Below the pieces are notes generated by a model. It was not told the origin of the DNA and ran no database searches. It was given only the letters and a program-made list of their open reading frames with translations. 64,000 bases of DNA from contig CANMXP010000007.1 in NCBI GenBank assembly GCA_947501845.1, positions 62,001-126,000 on the forward strand, in the 5' to 3' direction. The translations under genes were made by a program, and so were the position numbers. Each line of letters starts with the position of its first letter. Within the stretch, counting starts at the first letter, position 1. The stretch comes from an uncultured Flavobacteriaceae bacterium. Its GTDB lineage: Bacteria; Bacteroidota; Bacteroidia; Flavobacteriales; Flavobacteriaceae. This document shows, piece by piece, positions 43,359 to 52,690 of this stretch.

Positions 43359-44609
43359 ATGCCTTTTAAACTTTTCTCTTTTTTATCTATACTCTTAATT
43401 GCTAATTTGACTTTTAGCCAAGTAGAAGAAGTTAATCCTCCCGATTATATTAAAACAATCAATTTTAAAGGCAATACACCCGAAACACAATTGCCAATTT
43501 TAAAACTTGGCGAATATGTCGTTCTAGAATTTGATGCTTTAAATGGTGATGAAGACGATTATTATTATACCGTTGAACACTTTAATTGTGACTGGACGCC
43601 ATCGGTATTAATAAAATCTGAATTTATGGATGGTTTTGATAACCAACGCATCAGAAATTACGAAAACTCATTTAACACATATCAAATTTACTCGCATTAT
43701 ACACTCACAATCCCTAATGCACAAACCAGACGTTTGAAAGTTTCTGGGAATTACATGCTTTCTGTTTTTAATAGTGATGGTACACTTGTTTTTTCAAGAA
43801 AATTTATGATTTATGAAAACACATCCAATGTTGGTGTTCGTGTTAAACGTTCTCGCGACATTCAATTTATTGAAGAAAAACAACGTATAGAAATTATTAT
43901 TGACTCTAATACCATGCAATTCAACAACCCGATTCAAACGGTAAAAGCTGTTATTGTTCAAAATAATAATTTAAACACGGCCATTTCAAATATAAAACCG
44001 CAATTCACTATTGGCAACCAATTGATTTACAAATACGATACTGAAACTAGTTTTTGGGGAGGTAATGAGTATTTATTCTTTGAAAACAAAGATGTTCGAG
44101 CCGCAAATACGGGGGTACAGAGTATTGATTTAAAAGATCTATATCACAATTATTTATATGCAAACTACGAGAGGGCTACCAGGCCATACACCTATAATCC
44201 AGATATTAATGGCAACTACGTTATTTTAAATATTGATGCAGAAAATCCAAGTATTGAGTCTGATTATGTTTGGATGCATTTTTCGTTGCTCCCTGTAGAG
44301 TCTTTAAAAAACAAGAACATTCATGTATATGGTAATTTTAACAATTATGTTATCGATGAAAGTACTAAAATGGTTTTTGATGAATTGCTAAACGTGTACA
44401 CTAATTCTATGTTATTAAAACAAGGGTTTTATAATTATAAGTATATTGTTGTCAATAATGATAAAAGTATTGACGAAGGTGCTATTAGTGGTGACTTCTA
44501 TCAAACAGAAAACAACTATAAAGTTATTGTGTATTATAAAGACTTAGGTGCGAGATACGATAAAATTATTGGCATTGGAGAAGGGAGCTCAATTAACATC
44601 TCAAACTAA
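43359..44609 (+). CDS. Type IX secretion plug-domain protein (DUF5103)
   Basis: A 416-residue exported protein with a signal peptide (ending LTFSQ). Family segments include YIKTINFKGNTPETQLPILKLGE, YYYTVEHFNCDWTPS and GFDNQRIRNYENS. The C-terminal DEGAISGDFYQTENNYKV region and GARYDKIIG are also typical of DUF5103, now described as the T9SS plug domain. The Plug protein closes the periplasmic side of the SprA translocon. Paralogues exist in some genomes, so an exact role is inferred. It is divergent from the nqr operon. Confidence 0.85.
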   Translation: MPFKLFSFLSILLIANLTFSQVEEVNPPDYIKTINFKGNTPETQLPILKLGEYVVLEFDALNGDEDDYYYTVEHFNCDWTPSVLIKSEFMDGFDNQRIRNYENSFNTYQIYSHYTLTIPNAQTRRLKVSGNYMLSVFNSDGTLVFSRKFMIYENTSNVGVRVKRSRDIQFIEEKQRIEIIIDSNTMQFNNPIQTVKAVIVQNNNLNTAISNIKPQFTIGNQLIYKYDTETSFWGGNEYLFFENKDVRAANTGVQSIDLKDLYHNYLYANYERATRPYTYNPDINGNYVILNIDAENPSIESDYVWMHFSLLPVESLKNKNIHVYGNFNNYVIDESTKMVFDELLNVYTNSMLLKQGFYNYKYIVVNNDKSIDEGAISGDFYQTENNYKVIVYYKDLGARYDKIIGIGEGSSINISN

Positions 44610-44720
44610 TAATTGTGCTTTTTAACTGTTTTTTTTACCTAAGACGTTAAAAATTACCACTAACCACTTAATATTTACTATTTTAGCACCCAACAAATAC
44701 TTTGTACACTAGTAGTCAAC

Positions 44721-45107
44721 ATGGTTCAACAAATAACAAGAGGCATAAAAATATCGGTGGTTACCACTTTTGAAGGCTCATTTTATAAAAATTATAAAAT
44801 GCAATATGCTTTTGGATATACTATTACTATTGAGAATCAAAGTAAAGACTCCGTACAACTTAATACCCGTCGTTGGGAAATTTTAGATGCTTTAAACAAT
44901 GTTGAAATAGTTTCAGGCGAAGGTGTTATTGGCAAAAAGCCCGTATTAAAACCAGGTGAGTCCCATACATATACTTCTGGGTGCTTGCTAACTTCTCCTT
45001 TTGGTGCCATGCAAGGACATTATAGCATGGTAAACTTTACAACTACCAAAAAATTTAAGGTTACTATACCTACTTTTAAGTTAAGCGCTCCATTTGCGAT
45101 AAACTAA
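44721..45107 (+). CDS. apaG: ApaG-family protein
   Basis: A 128-residue protein with the ApaG (DUF525) immunoglobulin-like beta fold: GIKISVVTTFEGSF, FGYTITIENQSKDSVQL, NTRRWEILDALN, VVIGKKPVLKPGESHTY-like segments and GAMQGHYSMV. The glycine-rich EGVIGKKP motif is kept. ApaG is linked to Co2+/Mg2+ tolerance in enterobacteria, though its biochemical role is unsettled. Monocistronic, with a hairpin at 45225-45251. Confidence 0.95.
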   Translation: MVQQITRGIKISVVTTFEGSFYKNYKMQYAFGYTITIENQSKDSVQLNTRRWEILDALNNVEIVSGEGVIGKKPVLKPGESHTYTSGCLLTSPFGAMQGHYSMVNFTTTKKFKVTIPTFKLSAPFAIN

Positions 45108-45224
45108 TTCACTGTTGTGAGGGTACAAAACTTACAATTTACAATTACCCTTGCCACAAAATACAAACATTTATAGATTATACGGTTTAAAATAGATTCC
45201 ACTTGTAATCTGTAATCCCATACT

Positions 45225-45251
45225 AAAAGAAACAGATCATACGTTTCTTTT
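45225..45251 (+). terminator. Probable terminator after apaG
   Basis: A 9-bp stem, aaaagaaac at 45225-45233 paired with gtttctttt at 45243-45251, has a 9-nt loop and a T run. It lies 118 bp past the apaG stop. Confidence 0.6.
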
Positions 45252-45305
45252 TTTTGTTAATTTTACATTTAATATTCTACAAGTTTAACCTACACCAAAA
45301 TCTCT

Positions 45306-45989
45306 ATGAAAAAAATTTCAACTTTTTTAATAGGCTTAATTTTTACATGTTCTTATTCTCAAATTGCAGTAATTAAAGACAAGGATGGTTATACAAACGT
45401 TAGAAAGTCTAGTCAAAAGGATGCCAAAATAGTTTATAAACTGAAAGAAAATGAAGCTTTTTGGTACAATTACGATGATTATCAAGAGGAAAAAAGTTGG
45501 ATTCAAGTTTTTATTCCTAAAGATAAATTTTGTGTAACTTATTCAAAGGATAAGTACCTTAGAGGCTATATTCACAAATCCAGATTGTTACCCATGGAAC
45601 ATTTTAAAAGAGTTCTCCAAAATGAGGTACAATTAAATTATGAGCTTAAAGATTTCAATAGAGCAAATCATATTGATGATGGTAATGGACATTTGGTTAG
45701 CAAAATTGATGGCAGAAAAATTTGGGGAACAGATGGAAGCTATCCCCAAAAAGAAATCACAAAAGTTAATTTAATTGTAAACAACAAGGAAATCAATATT
45801 CACCAAGTTTTATATAGCGATTTATATGCATGTAACGAAAAGATTGAGGCTTATAAAAATAAAGACACATATTTTATAATGCAAAAACACAGTGATGGAG
45901 CTGGAACTTATGAAGTTTTGTGGGTTTTAACAGAAAAAAATGGTTTAACTCAAAGGTTAGTGGAAGACATATCCCATGAACATTTTTAA
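45306..45989 (+). CDS. Exported protein with N-terminal SH3-like domain
   Basis: A 227-residue protein with a signal peptide (MKKISTFLIGLIFTCSYSQ). Residues about 22-95 resemble a bacterial SH3 domain: IKDKDGYTNVRKSSQKDAKI, then the insertion EEKSWIQVFIP and LRGYIHKSRLLP. SH3b domains bind cell-wall or protein ligands. The remainder (KVNLIVNNKEINIHQVLYSD) is unfamiliar. Its stop codon overlaps that of the convergent gene at 45986, so there is no room for a terminator between them. Confidence 0.78.
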   Translation: MKKISTFLIGLIFTCSYSQIAVIKDKDGYTNVRKSSQKDAKIVYKLKENEAFWYNYDDYQEEKSWIQVFIPKDKFCVTYSKDKYLRGYIHKSRLLPMEHFKRVLQNEVQLNYELKDFNRANHIDDGNGHLVSKIDGRKIWGTDGSYPQKEITKVNLIVNNKEINIHQVLYSDLYACNEKIEAYKNKDTYFIMQKHSDGAGTYEVLWVLTEKNGLTQRLVEDISHEHF

Positions 45990-46993
45990 ACCAATGTAGC
46001 TTTTTTAGCTCTCTCAAATCTAAAAATCTGCTCACCTTGTTTCACATGAAAAAATTTACAATTAGAGTAGTGCACAAACTCAAAAGGTTCATCATAATTA
46101 AAAGAAATATCTTCAACCATAAAAACAGTGTCACAATCCACATTCCCATATGGCGAGATACGTCTAAAGCGATATTCTAATTTATTTTCGGTTTCATATA
46201 ATTCAAACCATGCTCCAGCAGCAATACCAGAGAGCCATTGCGCTTTTTTATGTAGACTTTCAACAGGTCGTGGTTCTAGAGTACCAACAAAAGATGGCTT
46301 ATGATCTTTTAATCGATCTAAAAAACAACGGATGTTCTCACTTTTTTGAGAACCTTTGAATTCTGAAATAACACCTGTTTCAGAAACTTCAAAAGTATGA
46401 TTCTCTGTATTGGCCAAAAGCACATTACCAACAGTACTAGGCGTAAACCACTTAGAGTTTTCTAATTTCTTTTTAATAGCAAGATCTGTAACCGAGGCTA
46501 TCAAACTATCCGTTACAAATCGTGCACAATTGCATGCTTCTTTTTTAAACGCCGCATAATAGATAAATCCTTGTTTTTGCATTTTGGTAATATGCGTTCG
46601 GGCTTTTTTGTAGTCAATCGCATTACAAACAGAAGCTACCAGTTTTCCATCACCATGGGTTAATTTAGGATGGGTTCCTAAAAATTCTAAAATAGCATTT
46701 AGGTTTATAATCCTATTGTTTTTAATTTCTGCTTTTATTGGAAAGGCTAACTCATTATCGGTATCCCTTCCACGCACTCTTCCATTGGGTTCAGACGTAA
46801 TATAACGTCCAAAATCATGGTATTCTAAAATCCCTGTTTCTTTATCAATAAGTACCAAGGCAGCATGTCCAGCTCGCAAATAATACTTTTTACCAACACC
46901 AAGAAATCTTAAATAAGGAGAAAACCATTCCTCAGACACCATAACTATAGTATCTGGATAAGCCAATGTTAAAATAATACCTGTACTATTCAT
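45986..46993 (-). CDS. Partner of the NRDE protein, possible permuted papain-fold
   Basis: A 335-residue protein of a Bacteroidota-specific family, which I associate tentatively with DUF6695. It has no signal peptide. Near the N terminus YYLRAGHAALVLID places H43 in a strand, and EACNCARFVTDSL places C154/C156 at the start of a helix. That His-then-Asn-Cys order resembles permuted papain-like (LRAT/PPPDE-type) folds. The C-terminal about 100 residues (AAGAWFELYETENKLEYRF) form a separate beta domain. It starts 8 bp inside the NRDE gene, so the two are translationally coupled. Confidence 0.68.
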   Translation of the reverse strand: MNSTGIILTLAYPDTIVMVSEEWFSPYLRFLGVGKKYYLRAGHAALVLIDKETGILEYHDFGRYITSEPNGRVRGRDTDNELAFPIKAEIKNNRIINLNAILEFLGTHPKLTHGDGKLVASVCNAIDYKKARTHITKMQKQGFIYYAAFKKEACNCARFVTDSLIASVTDLAIKKKLENSKWFTPSTVGNVLLANTENHTFEVSETGVISEFKGSQKSENIRCFLDRLKDHKPSFVGTLEPRPVESLHKKAQWLSGIAAGAWFELYETENKLEYRFRRISPYGNVDCDTVFMVEDISFNYDEPFEFVHYSNCKFFHVKQGEQIFRFERAKKATLV

Positions 46994-47711
46994 TTACAAC
47001 TTCAGGAAGATTGAACGTTTTAGTTGTAGTTATTTTATTTTGAAGATCTTCATAGCGCATCTTTACAGAGTCCGTTTCTTTTATAACTTGTGTGATACTA
47101 GTAGTTTTAACAAAACCACGGTTCATTACCACTCCAAAATCTTCATTTCCTTCTCCTGCCGTCTTATGAAATTTCAATATCGATGTTTTATCCAACTCAT
47201 TTTCATCTTTAAAAGACTCAAACCAGCCTAGTCTTTCTTTTTTCATGGCTTCAGAATACAATGTGGAAGAAGACCAGATTTTCGGTTTATTGGGTAATTG
47301 TTTGAAGTGCTTGTTTTCTCCGTCCCAAACCAATTCGTAAAATTTCAAAGTAATATTCCAATCTATAATAATGATAGTAAAGGGCTCTATATCCAAGAAA
47401 TTATAGGCTTCAATAGTAGGTTCTATAGCATCAGCTATCATAAAATCTTTAGCTACTACTCCTCTACTCTTTCTATAATTTAATTTACGTTCATGCAATT
47501 TAAACCCGCCATTTAGAACACAAACTATTCTGTTTTTTTCACTCAAACCAATCCATGTGCCACCAGCTACTTCATCCTTGGGGAATAAAGTTTTTACACC
47601 ATTAATTATATAAAAGTCTGGTTCTATCGATATCCTTTCTGATGCTTCATCCCTATTGGAAGTTAAAACAAACCCATTATTAGCCCTTGGAATAATTGTT
47701 ACTGTACACAT
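46986..47711 (-). CDS. NRDE-family (TANGO2-like) protein
   Basis: A 241-residue protein with the family hallmark MCTVTIIPR at the N terminus (C2, a possible N-terminal nucleophile) and the motif SNRDEA at about residues 18-23. Further conserved parts are GGTWIGLSEKNRIVCVLNGG, SRGVVAKDFM and WSSSTLYSEAMKKERLGWF. The NRDE/TANGO2 group is implicated in membrane traffic or haem handling in eukaryotes; the bacterial function is unknown. It is the first gene of a two-gene unit. Confidence 0.85.
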   Translation of the reverse strand: MCTVTIIPRANNGFVLTSNRDEASERISIEPDFYIINGVKTLFPKDEVAGGTWIGLSEKNRIVCVLNGGFKLHERKLNYRKSRGVVAKDFMIADAIEPTIEAYNFLDIEPFTIIIIDWNITLKFYELVWDGENKHFKQLPNKPKIWSSSTLYSEAMKKERLGWFESFKDENELDKTSILKFHKTAGEGNEDFGVVMNRGFVKTTSITQVIKETDSVKMRYEDLQNKITTTKTFNLPEVVNE

Positions 47712-47790
47712 AAAACTTGTAGTCTAAATACGGTTTGGCAACTTACAAAAAATAAATAAATTTTAACTTGTTTTTAAACATTGTTAGCAA

Positions 47791-47819
47791 TTGAAGTCAT
47801 TAAATAATTCGTAAATTTG
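47791..47819 (+). promoter_or_regulatory. Promoter of pruA
   Basis: TTG at 47791-47793 and TAAATTTG at 47812-47819, separated by 18 bp, fit the Bacteroidota -33/-7 consensus. The ATG follows 43 bp later. Confidence 0.55.
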
Positions 47820-47862
47820 CACCTCATTTAATGAAAATTCAACAACAAAAACCGTAAAAACC

Positions 47863-49491
47863 ATGGGAAAAGGCTTTTTTAATGTACCTGTAGCTGTTAA
47901 CGAACCTGTTAAAAGTTATACGCCTGGGTCTCCAGAACGAGAAGCAGTACTAAAAGCATATAACGAAATGTTTAATAGTAAAATTGACGTTCCATTATAT
48001 ATAAACGGAAAAGACATAGCAACTGGAAATACCAGAACGATGTCTCCTCCGCACGATCATAAACATATTGTCGGCACATATCACTTAGCCGATAAATCAC
48101 ATATTGACGAAGCTATCTCTACAGCTTTGGAGGCTAGAAAAAACTGGTCTCAAATACCTTGGGAACAACGAGCTGGTATTTTCTTAAAGGCTGCCGAACT
48201 CATCGCTGGTCCATATAGAGCAAAAATAAATGCCGCAACCATGATAGCTCAATCTAAAACCATTCATCAAGCTGAAATTGATGCGGCTTGTGAGTTTATA
48301 GATTTCCTGCGTTTCAATGTACAGTTTATGACAGACATTTACATGGAACAACCAGAAAGTACAAGTGATTCCTGGAACAGAATTGAGTACAGACCTCTTG
48401 AAGGATTTACTTATGCCGTGACACCTTTTAATTTTACTGCTATTGCTGGAAACCTACCTGCTTGTATGGCACTAATGGGCAATGTTGTGGTTTGGAAACC
48501 TAGTGATAGCCAAGTATACTCAGCCAAAGTTATTATGGATGTTTTCGAAGAAGCTGGTGTACCTCCTGGTGTTATCAACGTTGTTTTTGGTGATCCTGTA
48601 ATGATAACTAATACTGTTTTGGCTAGTCCAGATTTTTCTGGCTTGCACTTTACAGGCTCTACCTTTATTTTTAAAGAACTTTGGAAACAAATAGGCAACA
48701 ACATATACAACTATAAAACATATCCAAGAATTGTTGGAGAAACTGGTGGTAAAGACTTTATCGTTGCTCACAAATCGGCAAACCCCAAACAAGTCGCTAC
48801 AGCTATTATACGCGGTGCTTTTGAATTTCAAGGACAAAAATGTAGTGCTGCTTCAAGAGCCTACATTCCAAAAAGTTTATGGAGTGATGTAAAAAATCTG
48901 GTGTTAGAAGATGTAAAATCCTTTAAAATGGGATCTCCAGAAGACATGAATAACTTTATTACAGCTGTTATTCATGAAGGTTCCTTTGATAAGCTAGCAA
49001 AATATATTGATCAGGCTAAAGCAGACAGCAATGTAGAAATTATAGCTGGCGGGAATTACGACAAAAGCAAAGGTTATTTTATAGAACCTACTGTGATTGT
49101 AACTCAAGACCCCAAATACACCACCATGTGCACCGAGTTATTTGGTCCTGTTATTACAATTTATGTTTACGAAGATGACGCTTATGCCGAAACATTAAAA
49201 CTGGTAGACGAAACCAGTGAATATGCTTTAACTGGGGCTATCATTTCTAAGGATAGATATGCAGTAACCCAGGCGACTGAAGCTTTACAAAATGCTGCTG
49301 GAAATTTTTATATTAACGACAAACCTACGGGTGCAGTTGTTGGACAACAACCTTTTGGTGGTGCTAGGGCTTCTGGAACTAACGATAAAGCAGGAAGTGC
49401 ACAAAATCTATTGCGTTGGGTATCGCCTAGAATGATAAAAGAAACCTTTGTAACACCTACAGATTATCGCTATCCGTTTTTGGGAGAATAA
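47863..49491 (+). CDS. pruA: L-glutamate gamma-semialdehyde dehydrogenase
   Basis: A 542-residue aldehyde dehydrogenase of the 1-pyrroline-5-carboxylate dehydrogenase type, the second step of proline degradation to glutamate. The N-terminal NEPVKSYTPGSPER and the length match the monofunctional P5CDH group. The active site has AVTPFNFTAI, E in VGETGGKDF, and the catalytic cysteine in FEFQGQKCSAASR. The C terminus PFGGARASGTNDKAG is standard. No proline dehydrogenase gene is adjacent, so PutA activity is split and located elsewhere. A terminator follows. Confidence 0.96.
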   Translation: MGKGFFNVPVAVNEPVKSYTPGSPEREAVLKAYNEMFNSKIDVPLYINGKDIATGNTRTMSPPHDHKHIVGTYHLADKSHIDEAISTALEARKNWSQIPWEQRAGIFLKAAELIAGPYRAKINAATMIAQSKTIHQAEIDAACEFIDFLRFNVQFMTDIYMEQPESTSDSWNRIEYRPLEGFTYAVTPFNFTAIAGNLPACMALMGNVVVWKPSDSQVYSAKVIMDVFEEAGVPPGVINVVFGDPVMITNTVLASPDFSGLHFTGSTFIFKELWKQIGNNIYNYKTYPRIVGETGGKDFIVAHKSANPKQVATAIIRGAFEFQGQKCSAASRAYIPKSLWSDVKNLVLEDVKSFKMGSPEDMNNFITAVIHEGSFDKLAKYIDQAKADSNVEIIAGGNYDKSKGYFIEPTVIVTQDPKYTTMCTELFGPVITIYVYEDDAYAETLKLVDETSEYALTGAIISKDRYAVTQATEALQNAAGNFYINDKPTGAVVGQQPFGGARASGTNDKAGSAQNLLRWVSPRMIKETFVTPTDYRYPFLGE

Positions 49492-49535
49492 ATTCCTGTA
49501 AAAACAAGAATCTCATTATTGGGAAACTTATATGT

Positions 49536-49571
49536 AAAAGAGGCTGCCTTTACTTTTAGGCAGTCTCTTTT
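49536..49571 (+). terminator. Terminator of pruA
   Basis: A 14-bp stem, aaaagaggctgcct at 49536-49549 paired with 49558-49571 with one G-T pair, has an 8-nt loop and a T-rich tail. Confidence 0.85.
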
Positions 49572-49618
49572 TGTTTTATAAATTTTATAATGGAGTACTT
49601 ACCCTAGTAGTAATTCAT

Positions 49619-49626
49619 TAAATTTG
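49619..49626 (+). promoter_or_regulatory. -7 box of uxuA
   Basis: TAAATTTG matches TAnnTTTG, 47 bp before the ATG at 49674. Confidence 0.4.
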
Positions 49627-49673
49627 AAAACAAAACCTCTTTTTTAAGATAAATAAAATATTTACAACATAAA

Positions 49674-50840
49674 ATGCAAGAAACATTCAGATGGTTTGGA
49701 ACAAACGATCCCGTAACGCTTTCAGATATTAAACAAACAGGAGCCACAGGCGTTGTAACAGCTTTACATCATATAGCAAATGGCGAAATTTGGGAAATAG
49801 ATGCCATACAAAAAGTTAAAAACAGCATTGAAACAGCTGGCTTGAAATGGGTTTTTATCGAAAGTATTCCCGTTCATGAAAATATCAAATTGCGTATTGA
49901 TGATTATCAATACCGTATTGAAAACTATAAACAAAGCTTAAAAAACGTAGCACAATGCGGTATTAAAAATGTATGCTACAATTTTATGCCTGTACTAGAT
50001 TGGACACGCACGCATCTTTTTTGGAAATTAAATAATGGCAAAACAGCTTTACGGTTCGATAAAGTAGATATGGCTGTTTTTGAAAAATATTTTATCCAGC
50101 GAGAAGCCATTGAAAGCGCATATACACCAGATATATTAGAAAAGGCTGCCATTCGATATTCAAAAATGTCTATCGAAGACAAACAATTACTAGAAGATAA
50201 CATCTTAAAAGGATTGCCAGGCACAGTAGACGATCTAACAATTCCCGTTTTTAAAGAGATGATTGCTCAATATAAAGATGTAACGCATGCAGATTTAAAA
50301 GCGAATCTTTCTTATTTTCTAAATGAAATCATTCCTGTTGCCGAAGAACTCGGTATTAAAATGGCGATTCATCCAGACGACCCTCCCATGGATATAATGG
50401 GACTTCCAAGAATTATAAAATCCGAAAAAGATTTAGAAGATCTGGTAAACTTTATAGACAGTCCTTTTAACGGTATTACTTTTTGTACAGGGTCATTAGG
50501 TGCTAATCCTGATAACAACCTTCCCAAGATGATTGAAAAATTTAAAAACAGAATTCATTTTCTTCATTTACGTAACGTAAAACGTGAAAATGATGGCAGT
50601 TTTTTTGAAGACAACCATTTAGATGGCTCTTCTGATATGTATGAAATTGTAAAGACTGTTTTAAAAATAGAAAAGGAACTTAACAAATCTTTACCCATGC
50701 GGCCAGACCATGGTCATCAAATGCTTGATGATTTAAACACTAATACTAGTTATCCAGGTTATTCTGCTATTGGCAGATTAAAAGGTTTAGCTGAATTAAG
50801 AGGTCTGTCACTTGGCATTTCTAAAATTAATAATATGTAG
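49674..50840 (+). CDS. uxuA: Mannonate dehydratase
   Basis: A 388-residue enzyme that dehydrates D-mannonate to 2-keto-3-deoxygluconate in hexuronate catabolism. Typical segments are RWFGTNDPVTLSDIKQTGA at the N terminus, NFMPVLDWTRT, IHPDDPPMDIMGLPRI with metal-ligand histidine, FCTGSLGA, FLHLRNVKRE and RPDHGHQMLDD. Length matches the family. The usual partners (fructuronate reductase, uronate isomerase, KDG kinase) are not adjacent, so the gene stands apart from its pathway here. Confidence 0.96.
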   Translation: MQETFRWFGTNDPVTLSDIKQTGATGVVTALHHIANGEIWEIDAIQKVKNSIETAGLKWVFIESIPVHENIKLRIDDYQYRIENYKQSLKNVAQCGIKNVCYNFMPVLDWTRTHLFWKLNNGKTALRFDKVDMAVFEKYFIQREAIESAYTPDILEKAAIRYSKMSIEDKQLLEDNILKGLPGTVDDLTIPVFKEMIAQYKDVTHADLKANLSYFLNEIIPVAEELGIKMAIHPDDPPMDIMGLPRIIKSEKDLEDLVNFIDSPFNGITFCTGSLGANPDNNLPKMIEKFKNRIHFLHLRNVKRENDGSFFEDNHLDGSSDMYEIVKTVLKIEKELNKSLPMRPDHGHQMLDDLNTNTSYPGYSAIGRLKGLAELRGLSLGISKINNM

Positions 50841-50865
50841 AAATCAATAGTTTAAAAAAACCTAT

Positions 50866-50873
50866 TAATTTTG
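50866..50873 (+). promoter_or_regulatory. -7 box of the DGPF/sigma operon
   Basis: TAATTTTG matches TAnnTTTG, 66 bp before the ATG at 50940. Confidence 0.35.
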
Positions 50874-50939
50874 AGAATAGTGTCCACCTTTCTAGTTCAT
50901 CAAACGTCTTAACTATATAAACAATAAAATATTACAATT

Positions 50940-51287
50940 ATGAAAGAATTTATGATGATTTTCATTGGAGCCGATTATACCGATCTTGGTTTATCTCCAG
51001 AAGAACTTCAAAACAGAATGGGAAAATGGTTTGCTTGGAATGACAAAATGGAAAAAGCAGGTGTCCTTCGTGGAGGCAATGCTCTAACGCCTGCTATCCG
51101 TCGTGTAGTTGGTGAAAACAGAACAATAACAGATCTTACTTCGGCTGAAGTTAAAGAAATTGTTGGTGGCTACTACCTTGTAGAATCTACCGATTTTGAT
51201 GCGGTTCAAAAAATTGCTGAAGATTATCCTGATTATGATCTTGGTGGCACTGTAGAGATTCGTGAAATCATGGTATTTGAACGTTAA
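50940..51287 (+). CDS. YCII/DGPF-domain protein
   Basis: A 115-residue YCII-related (DGPF) protein with the ferredoxin-like fold: FMMIFIGADYTDLGLSPEEL, MGKWFAWNDKMEKAGVLRGG, and the C-terminal GTVEIREIMVFER. DGPF proteins accompany ECF42-type sigma factors, as here, where the sigma gene starts on the stop codon (TAATG). A role as sensor or target of the sigma factor is inferred from that pairing. Confidence 0.92.
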   Translation: MKEFMMIFIGADYTDLGLSPEELQNRMGKWFAWNDKMEKAGVLRGGNALTPAIRRVVGENRTITDLTSAEVKEIVGGYYLVESTDFDAVQKIAEDYPDYDLGGTVEIREIMVFER

Positions 51288-52534
51288 TGGAAAAAAAACT
51301 CATAGACCATTTATTCCGCCACCATAGTGGAAAAATGGTCTCTGTTTTGACTCGAATCTTCGGGCTTTCACATCTTGAAATTATTGAAGACGCTGTTCAG
51401 GATACTTTTATAAAAGCAAGTATTTCTTGGCGTACCAAACAACCTGACAATCCTGAAGCCTGGTTAACTCAAGCCGCCAAGAATAGAATTTTAGATATTT
51501 TTAGAAAGCTAAAAACCGAAAAAAAACACCTTCCTAATATTATTCATGGCACCAGTACTATTGCATTAAACGAACTTTTTTTAGATACTGAAATTGAAGA
51601 TTCGCAACTTCGTATGATCTTTACAGCTTGTCATCCTAAATTAGATCCTAGAGATCGTATCTCATTTGCATTAAAAACAGTTTCTGGATTCAGCATCAAA
51701 GAAATATCTTCTGCTTTATTAACAAAAGAAGATAGCATAAAAAAAAGACTGACTCGTGCCCGCAAGGCCATACAGCAATCCCAACTAAAATTCCAAATCC
51801 CACAAGGCACATTATTACCTCAACGACTAGAAAGCGTTATGGAAGTGTTGTACCTTATTTTTAATGAAGGGTTTCATTCCAATAAAGAAGAAACCCTTGT
51901 ACGAAAAGAATTGTGTGGAGAAGCCATGCGATTATGCAAAATGCTTCTAACACACACACACACACGTACACCAGAGGTTTACGCTTTATTTGCTTTGATG
52001 TGTTTTCATTCCGCTCGTATTGAGACAAAAACCAATGCTAAAAATGAGCTTTTAGATTTGAAAAACCAAGATAGAAGTCAATGGCATTTTCCCTTGATAA
52101 AATTGGGAAATGCCATGATGGATAAAGCTGTTGACACCTCATCTTTTTCTTGTTATCATTATGAAGCCGCAATTGCTGCCGAACATATACATGCTGCTCG
52201 TTTTGAGGACACAAATTGGAATAAAATACTGCACTGGTACGAGTGCCTTTATACCATTCAGCCAATGCCGATACACTTGCTAACTATGGCTGTTGTTTGT
52301 TTACAAAACAAAGATTACAAAATGTCTAAAAAATATCTTGCCCAAATCAATCCAGAGGACCTTGTACAAAGGGCATACTTGTATTATGGCACTTTATCTG
52401 ATTACTATTACGCCACAAATAATCTCTCCGAAGCTATAAAACATATTGATTATGCTATAAATATGGTTAACAATAAATTTGAAAAAAGTTATCTGCAAAA
52501 AAAGAAGCTAGATTTACGATTCACTAAAAATTAA
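51287..52534 (+). CDS. ECF sigma factor with C-terminal TPR-like extension (ECF42 type)
   Basis: A 415-residue sigma factor. Sigma-2 region spans about 10-75 (LSHLEIIEDAVQDTFIKASI, AWLTQAAKNRILDIFR). Sigma-4 spans about 100-165 (LRMIFTACHPKLDPRDRISF, FSIKEISSALLTKEDSIKKR). A helical DUF6596/TPR-like C-terminal domain of about 230 residues is required for activity in ECF42 members. No anti-sigma gene is visible, in line with that group. An (AC)8 tract at 51950-51965 encodes LTHTHTRT between the two halves and might slip. Confidence 0.9.
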   Translation: MEKKLIDHLFRHHSGKMVSVLTRIFGLSHLEIIEDAVQDTFIKASISWRTKQPDNPEAWLTQAAKNRILDIFRKLKTEKKHLPNIIHGTSTIALNELFLDTEIEDSQLRMIFTACHPKLDPRDRISFALKTVSGFSIKEISSALLTKEDSIKKRLTRARKAIQQSQLKFQIPQGTLLPQRLESVMEVLYLIFNEGFHSNKEETLVRKELCGEAMRLCKMLLTHTHTRTPEVYALFALMCFHSARIETKTNAKNELLDLKNQDRSQWHFPLIKLGNAMMDKAVDTSSFSCYHYEAAIAAEHIHAARFEDTNWNKILHWYECLYTIQPMPIHLLTMAVVCLQNKDYKMSKKYLAQINPEDLVQRAYLYYGTLSDYYYATNNLSEAIKHIDYAINMVNNKFEKSYLQKKKLDLRFTKN

Positions 52535-52690
52535 TCTTTATACTTTGTAAAGCAGCGTAGCTCAATCTGCTCTATTATCATCTTATCACTAAACCAATTA
52601 TTAATACTTAAAAAATAAAACCTAACGTTATATATAAAATATTGCTAACTTTATTGATTGGAACAGTACCCTAAAAGACTTGCATATAGC

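Noticed and set aside
51950-51965. His-Thr repeat as a metal-binding motif
   Set aside because: The THTHT residues simply reflect an (AC)8 tract and I see no family conservation to support metal binding.
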